Below, piece by piece: positions 16,589-24,782 of a stretch of DNA of 64,000 nucleotides. The notes beneath the pieces were generated by a model. The model ran no database searches. It was given only the letters and a program-made list of their open reading frames with translations, and had not been told where the DNA came from. Source of the DNA: an uncultured Clostridia bacterium (lineage in GTDB: Bacteria; Bacillota; Clostridia; Christensenellales; DTU072); NCBI GenBank assembly GCA_946621465.1, contig CAMOOO010000001.1:634386-698385 (forward strand). Reading direction: 5' to 3'. Position numbers and translations under genes: made by a program. Positions within the stretch are counted from its first letter, which is position 1, and every line of letters starts with the position of its first letter.

Positions 16589-18388
16589 ATGTTAAAGACG
16601 AAAGACAATTTTATTGCCAATTCCTGTCGGTTTCTTATCGAAAACCAAGTCGGGAAACAGGAACTATGGGATTTACTGATAAAACAGATCGCCGAAAAGA
16701 GAGATAAAACGGGTCATTACCGCGGCGAATACTGGGGAAAGATCATGCGCGGCGCCGCGCTCATTTGCAAGTACACCGGGGACGATACGTTGTATGCCGT
16801 TTTGGAAAAGACGGTACGTGACCTTATCGGACTATGTACGGAAGACGGGATCAGCAGCTATGCCGATAAATGTCAGTTCACCGCGTGGGACGTCTGGTGC
16901 AGAAAATATTTCGCCGTGGGGCTGGAATATTTTTACGATATTTGCCGCTCGGAAGAATTAAAGAAAGAAATACTTCGAGTGCTTGTCGTTCACCTTACCG
17001 CTATCACCCGAAAGATAGGTATCGGCGAAGGAAAGATGGGAATATGCGACGCCAGTCTCGATTGGGGCGGACTCAATTCCTGCTCCATTCTCAAAGCATA
17101 CGTCGTCGCCTATAAATTAACGGGCGAAAAAAACCTGCTGGATTTTGCCGAATACATCGTCTCTACCGGCGGCTCGAAAGATTTTAACTTTTTACAGGCG
17201 GCAAAGAAAGGCACTCTTCCGCTCTGCTCCTATCTCTATCCCAAAGCGTACGAGTCGACTTCCTTTTTCGAAGGACTCCTCGAATACGGCATGCTCAAAG
17301 GCGATGATGAAATCATTTCCGCCTGCAAAAACTACGCGCAGTCCATACTAAAAGAAGAATTCACCGTAGTAGGGAGCGGTGGATGCGCCGTGGAGTGCTT
17401 TAATTACAGCGTCCTTGCGCAGACCTATCCGCGGACAAAAGCCGAGCAAGAAACCTGTGTGACGGTCTCCTATATGCTTTACTTTGAGGAAATGTACAAG
17501 GTCACCGGTGATAAAATCTACCTCGACGCGATGGAAAAAAGTTTTTATAACGCCTACCTTGGCGCGCTCAACGAAACAAACCCGACAATGACCCACCGAC
17601 TGCCCATAGACTGGTATTCTCCCCTCGTCGGCGGAAAAAGAGCAAATATTTTGGTTGCCGGCAGACAATTTCTTTCGGACGGGTCCTTTTACAGTTGCTG
17701 TACGGCGATCGGACCTGCCGGGTGCGGCGTTTTTGCAAACAGATCGGTGGAAAATCAGGAGAGCGTCCTAATTAACTTTTATGAAAATACCACGATAAAG
17801 GCAGGCGATATCGTCATAAAAGAAACTACCGATTATCCATTTAACGGCGACGTTGTTTTGACCTTCTCCGGGAAAAAAACACCGCTGACTATTCGTTTCC
17901 GCCTGCCCGGCTGGTGCGATAACTTCTCTTTGACCGTAAAGGGAAAAGCCGTACCCGTAAAAGCGGAAAACGGATACGTTTGGGTATCCGAAACTTTTGA
18001 AAGCGGTGATGAAATACGCTTTTCTATGGAAATGGCCTATCACGCTGAGTACATGGCGGCGGCGCGGTTTAAAGGGGGATTTCTTTACTTTACGAAAGGG
18101 CCTATCGTCTATGCGGCAGACAGGCGGTATACCGGGATTTTCAGGACCTTCCCACTCATGCATCAGCATAAACCGGAATTGGACTTTTGTTATACTCCCG
18201 TTTCCGTCCGCGGTGCGCTGGACGGGGTGGAAGTCAAATATAAGGGGAAGAAAATAACCCTCGTCGACTATCCTTCCGCCGGGTCCACCTACACCGAAAG
18301 ATCGGGATTGAACGTCTTTATCCCCTACCGGACACCCTATTGGGGCAACCCTGTGCGGTGCTTTTTCGACCGAAGAAAAAAAATTTAG
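16589..18388 (+). CDS. Glycoside hydrolase family 127 (beta-L-arabinofuranosidase-like)
   Basis: The 599-residue product has the (alpha/alpha)6-barrel and C-terminal beta domains of GH127/DUF1680. The metal-linked active-site elements are visible as E-T-C in EQETCVTVS and the Cys pair in SFYSCCTAIGP. Characterised members release beta-L-arabinofuranose from plant glycans using a Cys nucleophile. No signal peptide is present, so it probably acts on imported oligosaccharide. GGAG lies upstream of the ATG. The specific sugar is not established. Confidence 0.87.
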   Translation: MLKTKDNFIANSCRFLIENQVGKQELWDLLIKQIAEKRDKTGHYRGEYWGKIMRGAALICKYTGDDTLYAVLEKTVRDLIGLCTEDGISSYADKCQFTAWDVWCRKYFAVGLEYFYDICRSEELKKEILRVLVVHLTAITRKIGIGEGKMGICDASLDWGGLNSCSILKAYVVAYKLTGEKNLLDFAEYIVSTGGSKDFNFLQAAKKGTLPLCSYLYPKAYESTSFFEGLLEYGMLKGDDEIISACKNYAQSILKEEFTVVGSGGCAVECFNYSVLAQTYPRTKAEQETCVTVSYMLYFEEMYKVTGDKIYLDAMEKSFYNAYLGALNETNPTMTHRLPIDWYSPLVGGKRANILVAGRQFLSDGSFYSCCTAIGPAGCGVFANRSVENQESVLINFYENTTIKAGDIVIKETTDYPFNGDVVLTFSGKKTPLTIRFRLPGWCDNFSLTVKGKAVPVKAENGYVWVSETFESGDEIRFSMEMAYHAEYMAAARFKGGFLYFTKGPIVYAADRRYTGIFRTFPLMHQHKPELDFCYTPVSVRGALDGVEVKYKGKKITLVDYPSAGSTYTERSGLNVFIPYRTPYWGNPVRCFFDRRKKI

Positions 18389-18398
18389 CTTAGGTGTA

Positions 18399-18427
18399 TT
18401 GAAAGTATTATTGTAACCTGTTATAAT
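18399..18427 (+). promoter_or_regulatory. Promoter of the surface protein-transporter-nucleoside hydrolase operon
   Basis: TTGAAA (18399-18404) and TATAAT (18422-18427) are spaced by 17 bp, with a leader of about 95 bases before the ATG at 18529. Confidence 0.75.
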
Positions 18428-18528
18428 ATTTTTTGTACGTGCGTATACGTAGCGAAAGCCTTTATTTAGTCATCGGCGAACAAGTTGCCTACCGTCACCA
18501 GAACAAACAAAGAACGGAGTGAATTCGT

Positions 18529-19614
18529 ATGGAAGAGATCAACAATCGGATTGGCGCGGAGAACGTGACAGAAGAAAGGGTCGCTGAACAGGAAGCAACG
18601 GCTCAAGAGAGCGCGGCCACGGAGTCTATGCCTGAAACTATGGACACAACGGAAACGACAGAAGCGGCGGCTGAAGAAACCGAGAAGAAAGCCGAATTCA
18701 GCTTTGACAGCCTGAAGCCGAAAATCAAACCGATATGGAAAATTGTTTTCGCCGTAGTGCTTCTTCTTTGTATCGGCGCCAGCTTATATTTTAGTTTCAA
18801 CGCCCTTTCGCTTGACACCTATGAGTTCGACGAAGTGGACGGCGGATGGCAACTGACGGGCTTCCACAACGACGGAACGAGTAAAGAGATCACCATCGAC
18901 TACGTCATGGTAAAAAAAGGTGTGAACTGGGTCAAGGACGAATCCAGACCGATAACATCCGTACGTGAATACGCCTTGTGCTGTGATAACACCATCGAAA
19001 AAATCAATATCGGCAGTTCCGTCAAAAATATAGAGAACCTTGCTTTTTATTCCTGCAAAAGTTTACAAGCCATTTTGGTGGATGAATCGAACGAATCCTA
19101 TCTGTCCGAAAACGGCATTCTTTATACGAAGGATAAATCGGTTATAATACAATTCCCCATTGCTTACGTCGATTACGAAAATAATATCCTTGCCGAAGCG
19201 GACGGCGATAATAAGATCATGCGTTACACCGTTGATCCTGTCGTAAAAAAGGTGGGGGATCTTTGCTTTGCCTATGCAAAGGGCCTGGTTGAGGTCAATC
19301 TGCCGGAGGGCGTGGAGACCCTGGGGACCCTTTCTTTCTTTAAATGCGAGTCACTCTTTTCTTTCCGTCTGCCGGACAACGTGAGCGTCATCGGGTCGGA
19401 CTCCTTCTCCTATTGCAAGAAGCTGACTTATTTCTTTATCCCCTTTTCGGTCACGGAGATCGGGCATCACGCCTTTTATGAATGCTCTGGACTTTCGGAA
19501 ATCGACGTTGCACGCAGTGAAAGAGACTTTAAGAACGTTAAGGTGGGCGACTATTGGAAAAACTCCGACTTGCTCAATCCGATTTCCATTCGTTATTGTC
19601 AGGAGAGAAAATAG
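18529..19614 (+). CDS. Membrane-anchored protein with BspA-type leucine-rich repeats
   Basis: A 361-residue protein with an acidic, Glu/Thr/Ala-rich cytoplasmic N-terminus (about 1-60), one transmembrane helix (about 67-91, IVFAVVLLLCIGASLYF) and an exported LRR_5 domain (about 140-350). Repeat cores include IEKINIGSSVKNIENLAFYS and LVEVNLPEGVETLGTLSF. It probably presents a binding surface outside the cell. GGAG precedes the ATG. The transporter gene follows after 2 bp, so the two are tightly coupled. Confidence 0.8.
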   Translation: MEEINNRIGAENVTEERVAEQEATAQESAATESMPETMDTTETTEAAAEETEKKAEFSFDSLKPKIKPIWKIVFAVVLLLCIGASLYFSFNALSLDTYEFDEVDGGWQLTGFHNDGTSKEITIDYVMVKKGVNWVKDESRPITSVREYALCCDNTIEKINIGSSVKNIENLAFYSCKSLQAILVDESNESYLSENGILYTKDKSVIIQFPIAYVDYENNILAEADGDNKIMRYTVDPVVKKVGDLCFAYAKGLVEVNLPEGVETLGTLSFFKCESLFSFRLPDNVSVIGSDSFSYCKKLTYFFIPFSVTEIGHHAFYECSGLSEIDVARSERDFKNVKVGDYWKNSDLLNPISIRYCQERK

Positions 19615-19616
19615 AT

Positions 19617-21398
19617 ATGAAAAGGGATCTTAAGTCCTCGATTAAGAATCTGGGACATGAATTCAAGACCTACTGGAAGGGCCCTGCTCCCGGTAAATAC
19701 GTCCCGTACAAAGAGTATCTGCAAATATTCGGTGGGGTGAGTTTTAACTATTCCATGCGCACCCCCATCAATATGCTCTCCTTTGCCGTCAGCTGTTATT
19801 TGATAATGTATCATTATCAGATCGACTATCTGACCTTTTCCGTCATCGGTCTGCTGGGCGCACCGCTCGGGTATTTGTGGTCCTTCCTTTCCTGGCTTGT
19901 CGCCGACAACCTCGGCTTCTTTCCTAAAAAAACGGAACGGAAATTTATTATTGTCTACGGGGTAGCCAGTGTGATCGGACTGGTTTTATTGGTCTTTAAC
20001 CTTTCGCCGCTCATTCCGCAAGGCTCTCAACTGGCGCACACCATAAATAATCTATCCGGTATCAACACAAAAACTATCTTTAAAATCATCGGCGTACAAT
20101 TATTCACCAACGCGTTCGGTGGAATAAGAAGTATTTTTTGGCGAAAGAAACTGGTGCCGAAGGTGGGTAGGTACAAGTACGCACTATACAGCAGCGTATG
20201 GCAGAAAGCCATTCTGTTTATTCTCATCGGGTGGCTACCTATCTATAATATCGCCGATATGGCGGAGAGGGTGTGGATTATTTATCTACTGCTCTGTCTG
20301 TTCGGTTTATATGATTGCGGAAACCATTTGGAGTCCTGCGCAAGTTACATCAGTCCCAATCCGCAAGAGCGTCTTTGGGTGAGGACCTTCCCGGTGCAAC
20401 TGGGGCATACGTTCAACTCCGTTCTGGAATTCATCGTTCCCGTCATTATCGCCGCTTTTCCGAACAAATTTGCCGATATCAATATTTATCGGTTCCTATT
20501 GCCGGGACTGTTTATTATGAGCGCGATCCTGACCATGATCTTCGCGCCCAAAATCAAAGAAAGAATTCCCCAACCTGCCATAGAAAACAAGGTACAAATC
20601 GGCTTTTGGGACGGCATTTTCGGGGTCATGCGGAATAAATACAACTGGATAGAAACTAGCAGCAGTCTGATAGATACGCTGGGGAACGGAATGCTGGACT
20701 TTACCGTTATTCTTTTATTGTATACGCTACGCGCAGACGGTATCGTTTACAGCGTCATTATCACCGTTTTATCGCTATTCGGTTCGGCGCCCTACTTTGT
20801 TTCGCCCTACTTTATAAAGAGATTCAGTTACAAGCAGATACGTATTTTCGGACAGGTATCCAAAGGGGTAGTCAGCGGACTATACGTCGTCGTATTGTTC
20901 TTCTGCGGCACCAATTACATTTTAATGAGCAGTATGCTTATTCTGCTTAAATGCGCCTACAACCTTTTCGTCGCCATACCGGACGTTGCATCCGCTGATA
21001 TGGGTTGCCGACTCCTCGACTATCAGATGTATCTGTCGGGCGAACGACTGGAGAGTTTCAAAGGAATATTCGGTATCATCATCAGTCCCATTACCACTAT
21101 CGTAGGGCTTATTATACCCATCATGCTCCTAAAAAGCGGCTACAACAGCAACTGGGACGTCATGTTTATCGACTCGGCGCGTTTCGGCATTATTTCCATT
21201 CCCATCATCATTGACACTATCGGTTATTTCCTGATGGTCATTCCTTATATCTTTTGGGACTACGACGACAAGAAGCACGCCATGGTCATGGAAGAATTAA
21301 AACACCGTGCTAAAATCATGGGCGGCGAAGACTTTGATGCGGAAGCGGAAAAACTAAGAGAAACCGAGTCTTTAGCCGAAGCGGGGGCAACGGAATGA
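19617..21398 (+). CDS. MFS-type transporter, about 12 membrane helices
   Basis: The 593-residue integral membrane protein has about twelve hydrophobic segments, a long cytoplasmic N-terminus ending YVPYKEYLQIFGG, and a charged C-terminal tail. The overall pattern fits the major facilitator/GPH sugar-cation symporter group. I start it at the ATG at 19617, after GGAGAG; an in-frame codon at 19554 would overlap the upstream gene. It sits in an operon with a nucleoside hydrolase, so nucleosides are one candidate substrate and glycosides another. Confidence 0.78.
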   Translation: MKRDLKSSIKNLGHEFKTYWKGPAPGKYVPYKEYLQIFGGVSFNYSMRTPINMLSFAVSCYLIMYHYQIDYLTFSVIGLLGAPLGYLWSFLSWLVADNLGFFPKKTERKFIIVYGVASVIGLVLLVFNLSPLIPQGSQLAHTINNLSGINTKTIFKIIGVQLFTNAFGGIRSIFWRKKLVPKVGRYKYALYSSVWQKAILFILIGWLPIYNIADMAERVWIIYLLLCLFGLYDCGNHLESCASYISPNPQERLWVRTFPVQLGHTFNSVLEFIVPVIIAAFPNKFADINIYRFLLPGLFIMSAILTMIFAPKIKERIPQPAIENKVQIGFWDGIFGVMRNKYNWIETSSSLIDTLGNGMLDFTVILLLYTLRADGIVYSVIITVLSLFGSAPYFVSPYFIKRFSYKQIRIFGQVSKGVVSGLYVVVLFFCGTNYILMSSMLILLKCAYNLFVAIPDVASADMGCRLLDYQMYLSGERLESFKGIFGIIISPITTIVGLIIPIMLLKSGYNSNWDVMFIDSARFGIISIPIIIDTIGYFLMVIPYIFWDYDDKKHAMVMEELKHRAKIMGGEDFDAEAEKLRETESLAEAGATE

Positions 21399-22279
21399 CA
21401 AGGAACATAATCGTTGGGACCGACTGGAGCAGCGACTGCGACGACGTCGTGGCAATGCGTCTTTTTTGCCGGGCGCACCAAAAAGGGACAATCCGTTTAC
21501 TGGGCATAAATATTGACGACAACATTCCTATGAGCGTTCGGTCTTTGAGCGCTTTTTTAACGGCGGAAAAAATCGACGTGCCGATCGGGTTCGATCGGAA
21601 AGCAAAAAGAGTCTGCTTCCATCCGCGGTATCAAGAAAGGATGTGTACGTCTCCGTCGAAACTCACCAATAACAATCAGGCGGAAGAATCGGTCGCACTG
21701 TACCGGCGGCTTATTGCCGGCGCGGAAGAGCCGGTAGAAATTGTCGAAATAGGTTATACGCAAGCGCTTGCCGCCCTGCTGAAAAGCAGCCCCGACCGCT
21801 ATTCCCCTCTCACCGGGTACGAACTGATTCAACGGAAGGTCAAAAAGTTTTGGCTCATGGCAGGGAAATGGGATCTGCCCGGACAAAAGGAACACAATCT
21901 GACCGGCACGAGAGCCACCAGACGTGGCGGCGCATACCTCTTAAAACACTGTCCCGTACCTATTACTTTGCTTGGGTGGGAAGTAGGTAATACTGTACTT
22001 ATCGGAGGGAACCTACCGGAAGGCGATATGGTACGTAACGCCATTATTGATTACGGTTGCGACCCGGCCTTAGGGCGAGACGGTTGGGACCCGATGCTCG
22101 CGCATCTTGCCATCGTCGGCGATGAAAAAGAAGCCGGCTACGACGTTGTAAAAGGAAAAGCGCGCCTGAGCGCGCTTACCGGTAAAAACTATTTTGTCGC
22201 AGGCCCGGGCAATCATTTGTACGTTGTCAAAAGAATGCCGGACCAATATTATATCGACAGGATTACTCCTCTTCTATAA
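21395..22279 (+). CDS. Nucleoside hydrolase, IUNH family
   Basis: The 294-residue protein cleaves the N-glycosidic bond of ribonucleosides or related compounds. The calcium-binding aspartate cluster is visible in a somewhat divergent form as GTDWSSDCDD (Asp10, Asp14, Asp16, Asp17). A C-terminal GWDPMLAHLAI segment matches the D-P-x-A region of the family. The ATG overlaps the transporter stop by 4 bases, and the end overlaps a convergent lipoprotein gene by 17 bp. Uptake plus cleavage of a nucleoside by this operon is inference. Confidence 0.83.
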   Translation: MTRNIIVGTDWSSDCDDVVAMRLFCRAHQKGTIRLLGINIDDNIPMSVRSLSAFLTAEKIDVPIGFDRKAKRVCFHPRYQERMCTSPSKLTNNNQAEESVALYRRLIAGAEEPVEIVEIGYTQALAALLKSSPDRYSPLTGYELIQRKVKKFWLMAGKWDLPGQKEHNLTGTRATRRGGAYLLKHCPVPITLLGWEVGNTVLIGGNLPEGDMVRNAIIDYGCDPALGRDGWDPMLAHLAIVGDEKEAGYDVVKGKARLSALTGKNYFVAGPGNHLYVVKRMPDQYYIDRITPLL

Positions 22280-23231
22280 TTGCTTGCTGTTGTTCGCAGT
22301 AGTAGGTATAACCTTCTTTTATCTCGTTCAATACCGTTTCTACGTCGCGACTATCTAAATAGAGTCCGATTTCTCTTGCTTCCGTTTCTCCATTCGCAGG
22401 GAGCGTGCAGGTCAAGTATCTTGTTACGACATAGTCGTATACCATTCTGTCAAAGACGTAATTTCCGACGGAGATTTTAATTGTTTTTTCATCCGCATAG
22501 GTAAAGGATACGGGAAGGTCGCGTTCAACGACGTCCTCTCCATCCGCTTTCATTGCGTAATAAACGTCTGCTTTTTCGCCGTTGTCTTTAAAGTTCACCA
22601 AGAAATAAATTCCGGGATCGTCATCCTGATAATAGCTGCTGTTTACGAATAGCCCCAGACCATAGAGTTCAAACTCGGTAGCTTTCAACGTGACGCCCAA
22701 TTTGCTTTGAGCATAGCTGAGATCGGTCGCCTTATCAACCTTAATATATTTAACCGTTTGAGAAAATTTACGTCCGAATACTCCCGGCATGGAATAGGTC
22801 AGTCTCTTGTCTTTTTTGCCGAAGGTCAAACCGAGGACTTCTTCCCCTTTTCCCGGGTAACCGTCGCCGTCGGTGGGACAACCGCTGTAATATCTGATCT
22901 CCGTCAAAAGGTCGGAATCATCGCCGTCGTAGGTGTAAGCGATTTTTATTTTGTTTACTACGGGCGCGTTGTCGCCGCTTTTATAGACGTAATATCCCGT
23001 CCCCTCTTTGCCGACGATGAGATAGGCTTTGATACCGTCTTTCTCGATCATGTTGGTCGGTTCCGCATCCGTTCCGTCGTCTTTTTGGTAGGTTCTGGTA
23101 TAAACTTCCAATTCATAGGTGCCGGCGAAATCGTCTACCGTACTGGGTTTAGAAACGTAACAAGCCGCAAGGCTAAGACCGCATAGCGCGATCAAAACTG
23201 TAATTAACAAAGTGATAATGATTTTTTTCAT
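22263..23231 (-). CDS. Lipoprotein of unknown function
   Basis: The 322-residue product has a lipoprotein signal peptide ending LSLAAC. The mature part is beta-rich, with many Tyr, Asp and Lys residues and repeated segments such as FAGTYELEVY and KYIKVDKATDLSYAQ, suggesting a lipocalin- or META-like repeated beta fold. No family was identified. AAGGAG precedes the ATG, and a strong promoter lies at 23283-23255. Confidence 0.75.
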   Translation of the reverse strand: MKKIIITLLITVLIALCGLSLAACYVSKPSTVDDFAGTYELEVYTRTYQKDDGTDAEPTNMIEKDGIKAYLIVGKEGTGYYVYKSGDNAPVVNKIKIAYTYDGDDSDLLTEIRYYSGCPTDGDGYPGKGEEVLGLTFGKKDKRLTYSMPGVFGRKFSQTVKYIKVDKATDLSYAQSKLGVTLKATEFELYGLGLFVNSSYYQDDDPGIYFLVNFKDNGEKADVYYAMKADGEDVVERDLPVSFTYADEKTIKISVGNYVFDRMVYDYVVTRYLTCTLPANGETEAREIGLYLDSRDVETVLNEIKEGYTYYCEQQQAIIEEE

Positions 23232-23254
23232 GGTTTATTCTCCTTACTGTTTTT

Positions 23255-23283
23255 ATTGTACCCCTTTCTTTGAATATTGTCAA
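23255..23283 (-). promoter_or_regulatory. Promoter of the 322-residue lipoprotein gene
   Basis: TTGACA (23283-23278) and TACAAT (23260-23255) are spaced by 17 bp. The element sits in the 68-bp gap after the von Willebrand A gene. Confidence 0.75.
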
Positions 23284-23299
23284 ACAAAGGCAGTACCGG

Positions 23300-24688
23300 T
23301 CAACCGCGTGCATCCTCCGTCGAACCGGCGTCCGATGCGTCCCAACGAACGGGATCGGCAAAAGTGCCGGAGTGGTAGCCGCAAATAAGGCGCACTAGTA
23401 GGTCGTTTAATTTTTCCACCACGGCATTGGGAATTTCGGGGTCTAAGTGCGCTTCTCCTATGCCGGAATGGTCGGTCACAAAGACGAAGGTGCCGCCGGT
23501 ATAAATGGCTTCTTGACGAACGAGGTATTCGCAAAGGGTATCGGCGCCGCTACAAAGTACGGGACTTATGCGGATGCCTTTTTTAGCGGCGGTTTTGACC
23601 GCGCTTTCGTAACGGGTTTTATTGATTGTTTCATCATGCGGCGGCGCGTCCAGCACGTGAAAAATGAGTTTGGTGGAGTTCTCTTCTCCCCAGTCTTTTC
23701 CTACCGCCAAAAGCAGTGCTTCGTCTACCGCCTCGGGGGTATCTCCGCCACCGTCTGCCCTTTGCTTGGCAAGAGCCGTTTGCTGGGTAGCAAGTCCCTC
23801 GCCCTCCGTGACGTTCATAAAGTCGGCATAAGAAAACTTAACGTCGTCGCCGTCGTCTCTGTAAAACAGGAAGGCAAGGTCGATCCTGACGCCTTCGTTT
23901 TGGGTAACGACGCGGTTAATTACGTCGGCGATCTCTGCGGTGAGATAATCCAGTTCGTCGCCCATAGAGCCGGTGACGTCGATAACAAACATCAATTTAA
24001 TGAGGTTGTCCCGTTGTCTTGTTCCGGCAAAGTCCACCGTAAGTTCCCTTTCTTCCGCCGTAAAGGGAGCCGTCTGAACGGTATCTCCTACTTTGACGGT
24101 AACGTTTCCGCTATCATCCGTGGGGAAAATATATGCGATGCCGCGCGCATCGGTGACGGCGGCGTATTCATTTTGTGCGCTGTCGTAATAACTCACCGTT
24201 GCGCCGATAACGGGATCGTCGCCGTTTTTTACGGTGACTTTAACCCGGCTGGTGGTGACCATGCCCCAGGTGTCCGCTACATACCTAAAAAACTTTCCGT
24301 CTTCCTTATCCGCTTGACCGCCCGAAAAAAGATCGGTATACGCGGAATAATACCGGTTGTCGTCCCACGCCGAAGCGGTGATAAGTCCGGCCCTTTTGCC
24401 GTTACCTTCTGTCGTATCCACCTCTCCTGCTTCGACGCCTCCGTCCGAGCCGTCAATAAGTTCCATATCGCCCGTTACTTTTTCTCTCATAGTAACTTTC
24501 CCGGACGGATAATACTCATACGACGGTTCGACGTAGCCGCCAATCGGTGAAACGTAGCCGCCAGACGGCGAAACATAGTCTTCGCTGTCCGATCTTTGGG
24601 TGACTGAGTCTTCTTGCGAACAAGCGCCAAAAGCCGTCAACATAACAACGATAAGAATGAGTACTGCAAATTTCGATATATGCTTCAT
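23300..24688 (-). CDS. Lipoprotein with von Willebrand factor A domain
   Basis: The 462-residue product has a lipobox (AFGAC, Cys23) followed by a low-complexity region with tandem YVSPxGG-type units. A carboxypeptidase-regulatory-like beta domain (about 150-210: VTVKNGDDPVIGATVSYYD) comes next. A von Willebrand A domain (about 228-430) has the metal-adhesion motif DVTGS and later a D-x-P-E-A-V-D segment in GGGDTPEAVDEAL. It should be displayed on the cell surface and bind protein partners through a divalent metal. AAGGAGG lies 9 bases before the ATG. Confidence 0.86.
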   Translation of the reverse strand: MKHISKFAVLILIVVMLTAFGACSQEDSVTQRSDSEDYVSPSGGYVSPIGGYVEPSYEYYPSGKVTMREKVTGDMELIDGSDGGVEAGEVDTTEGNGKRAGLITASAWDDNRYYSAYTDLFSGGQADKEDGKFFRYVADTWGMVTTSRVKVTVKNGDDPVIGATVSYYDSAQNEYAAVTDARGIAYIFPTDDSGNVTVKVGDTVQTAPFTAEERELTVDFAGTRQRDNLIKLMFVIDVTGSMGDELDYLTAEIADVINRVVTQNEGVRIDLAFLFYRDDGDDVKFSYADFMNVTEGEGLATQQTALAKQRADGGGDTPEAVDEALLLAVGKDWGEENSTKLIFHVLDAPPHDETINKTRYESAVKTAAKKGIRISPVLCSGADTLCEYLVRQEAIYTGGTFVFVTDHSGIGEAHLDPEIPNAVVEKLNDLLVRLICGYHSGTFADPVRWDASDAGSTEDARG

Positions 24689-24712
24689 ATTGATCAGCCT
24701 CCTTATGCTTCC

Positions 24713-24741
24713 AGTATATCACCGTATATTATTTTCGTCAA
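24713..24741 (-). promoter_or_regulatory. Promoter of the von Willebrand A lipoprotein gene
   Basis: TTGACG (24741-24736) and TATACT (24718-24713) are spaced by 17 bp. Confidence 0.75.
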
Positions 24742-24782
24742 ATTGAGGATATAATACCAGGCATATTAAAGACTAGTTAAAG

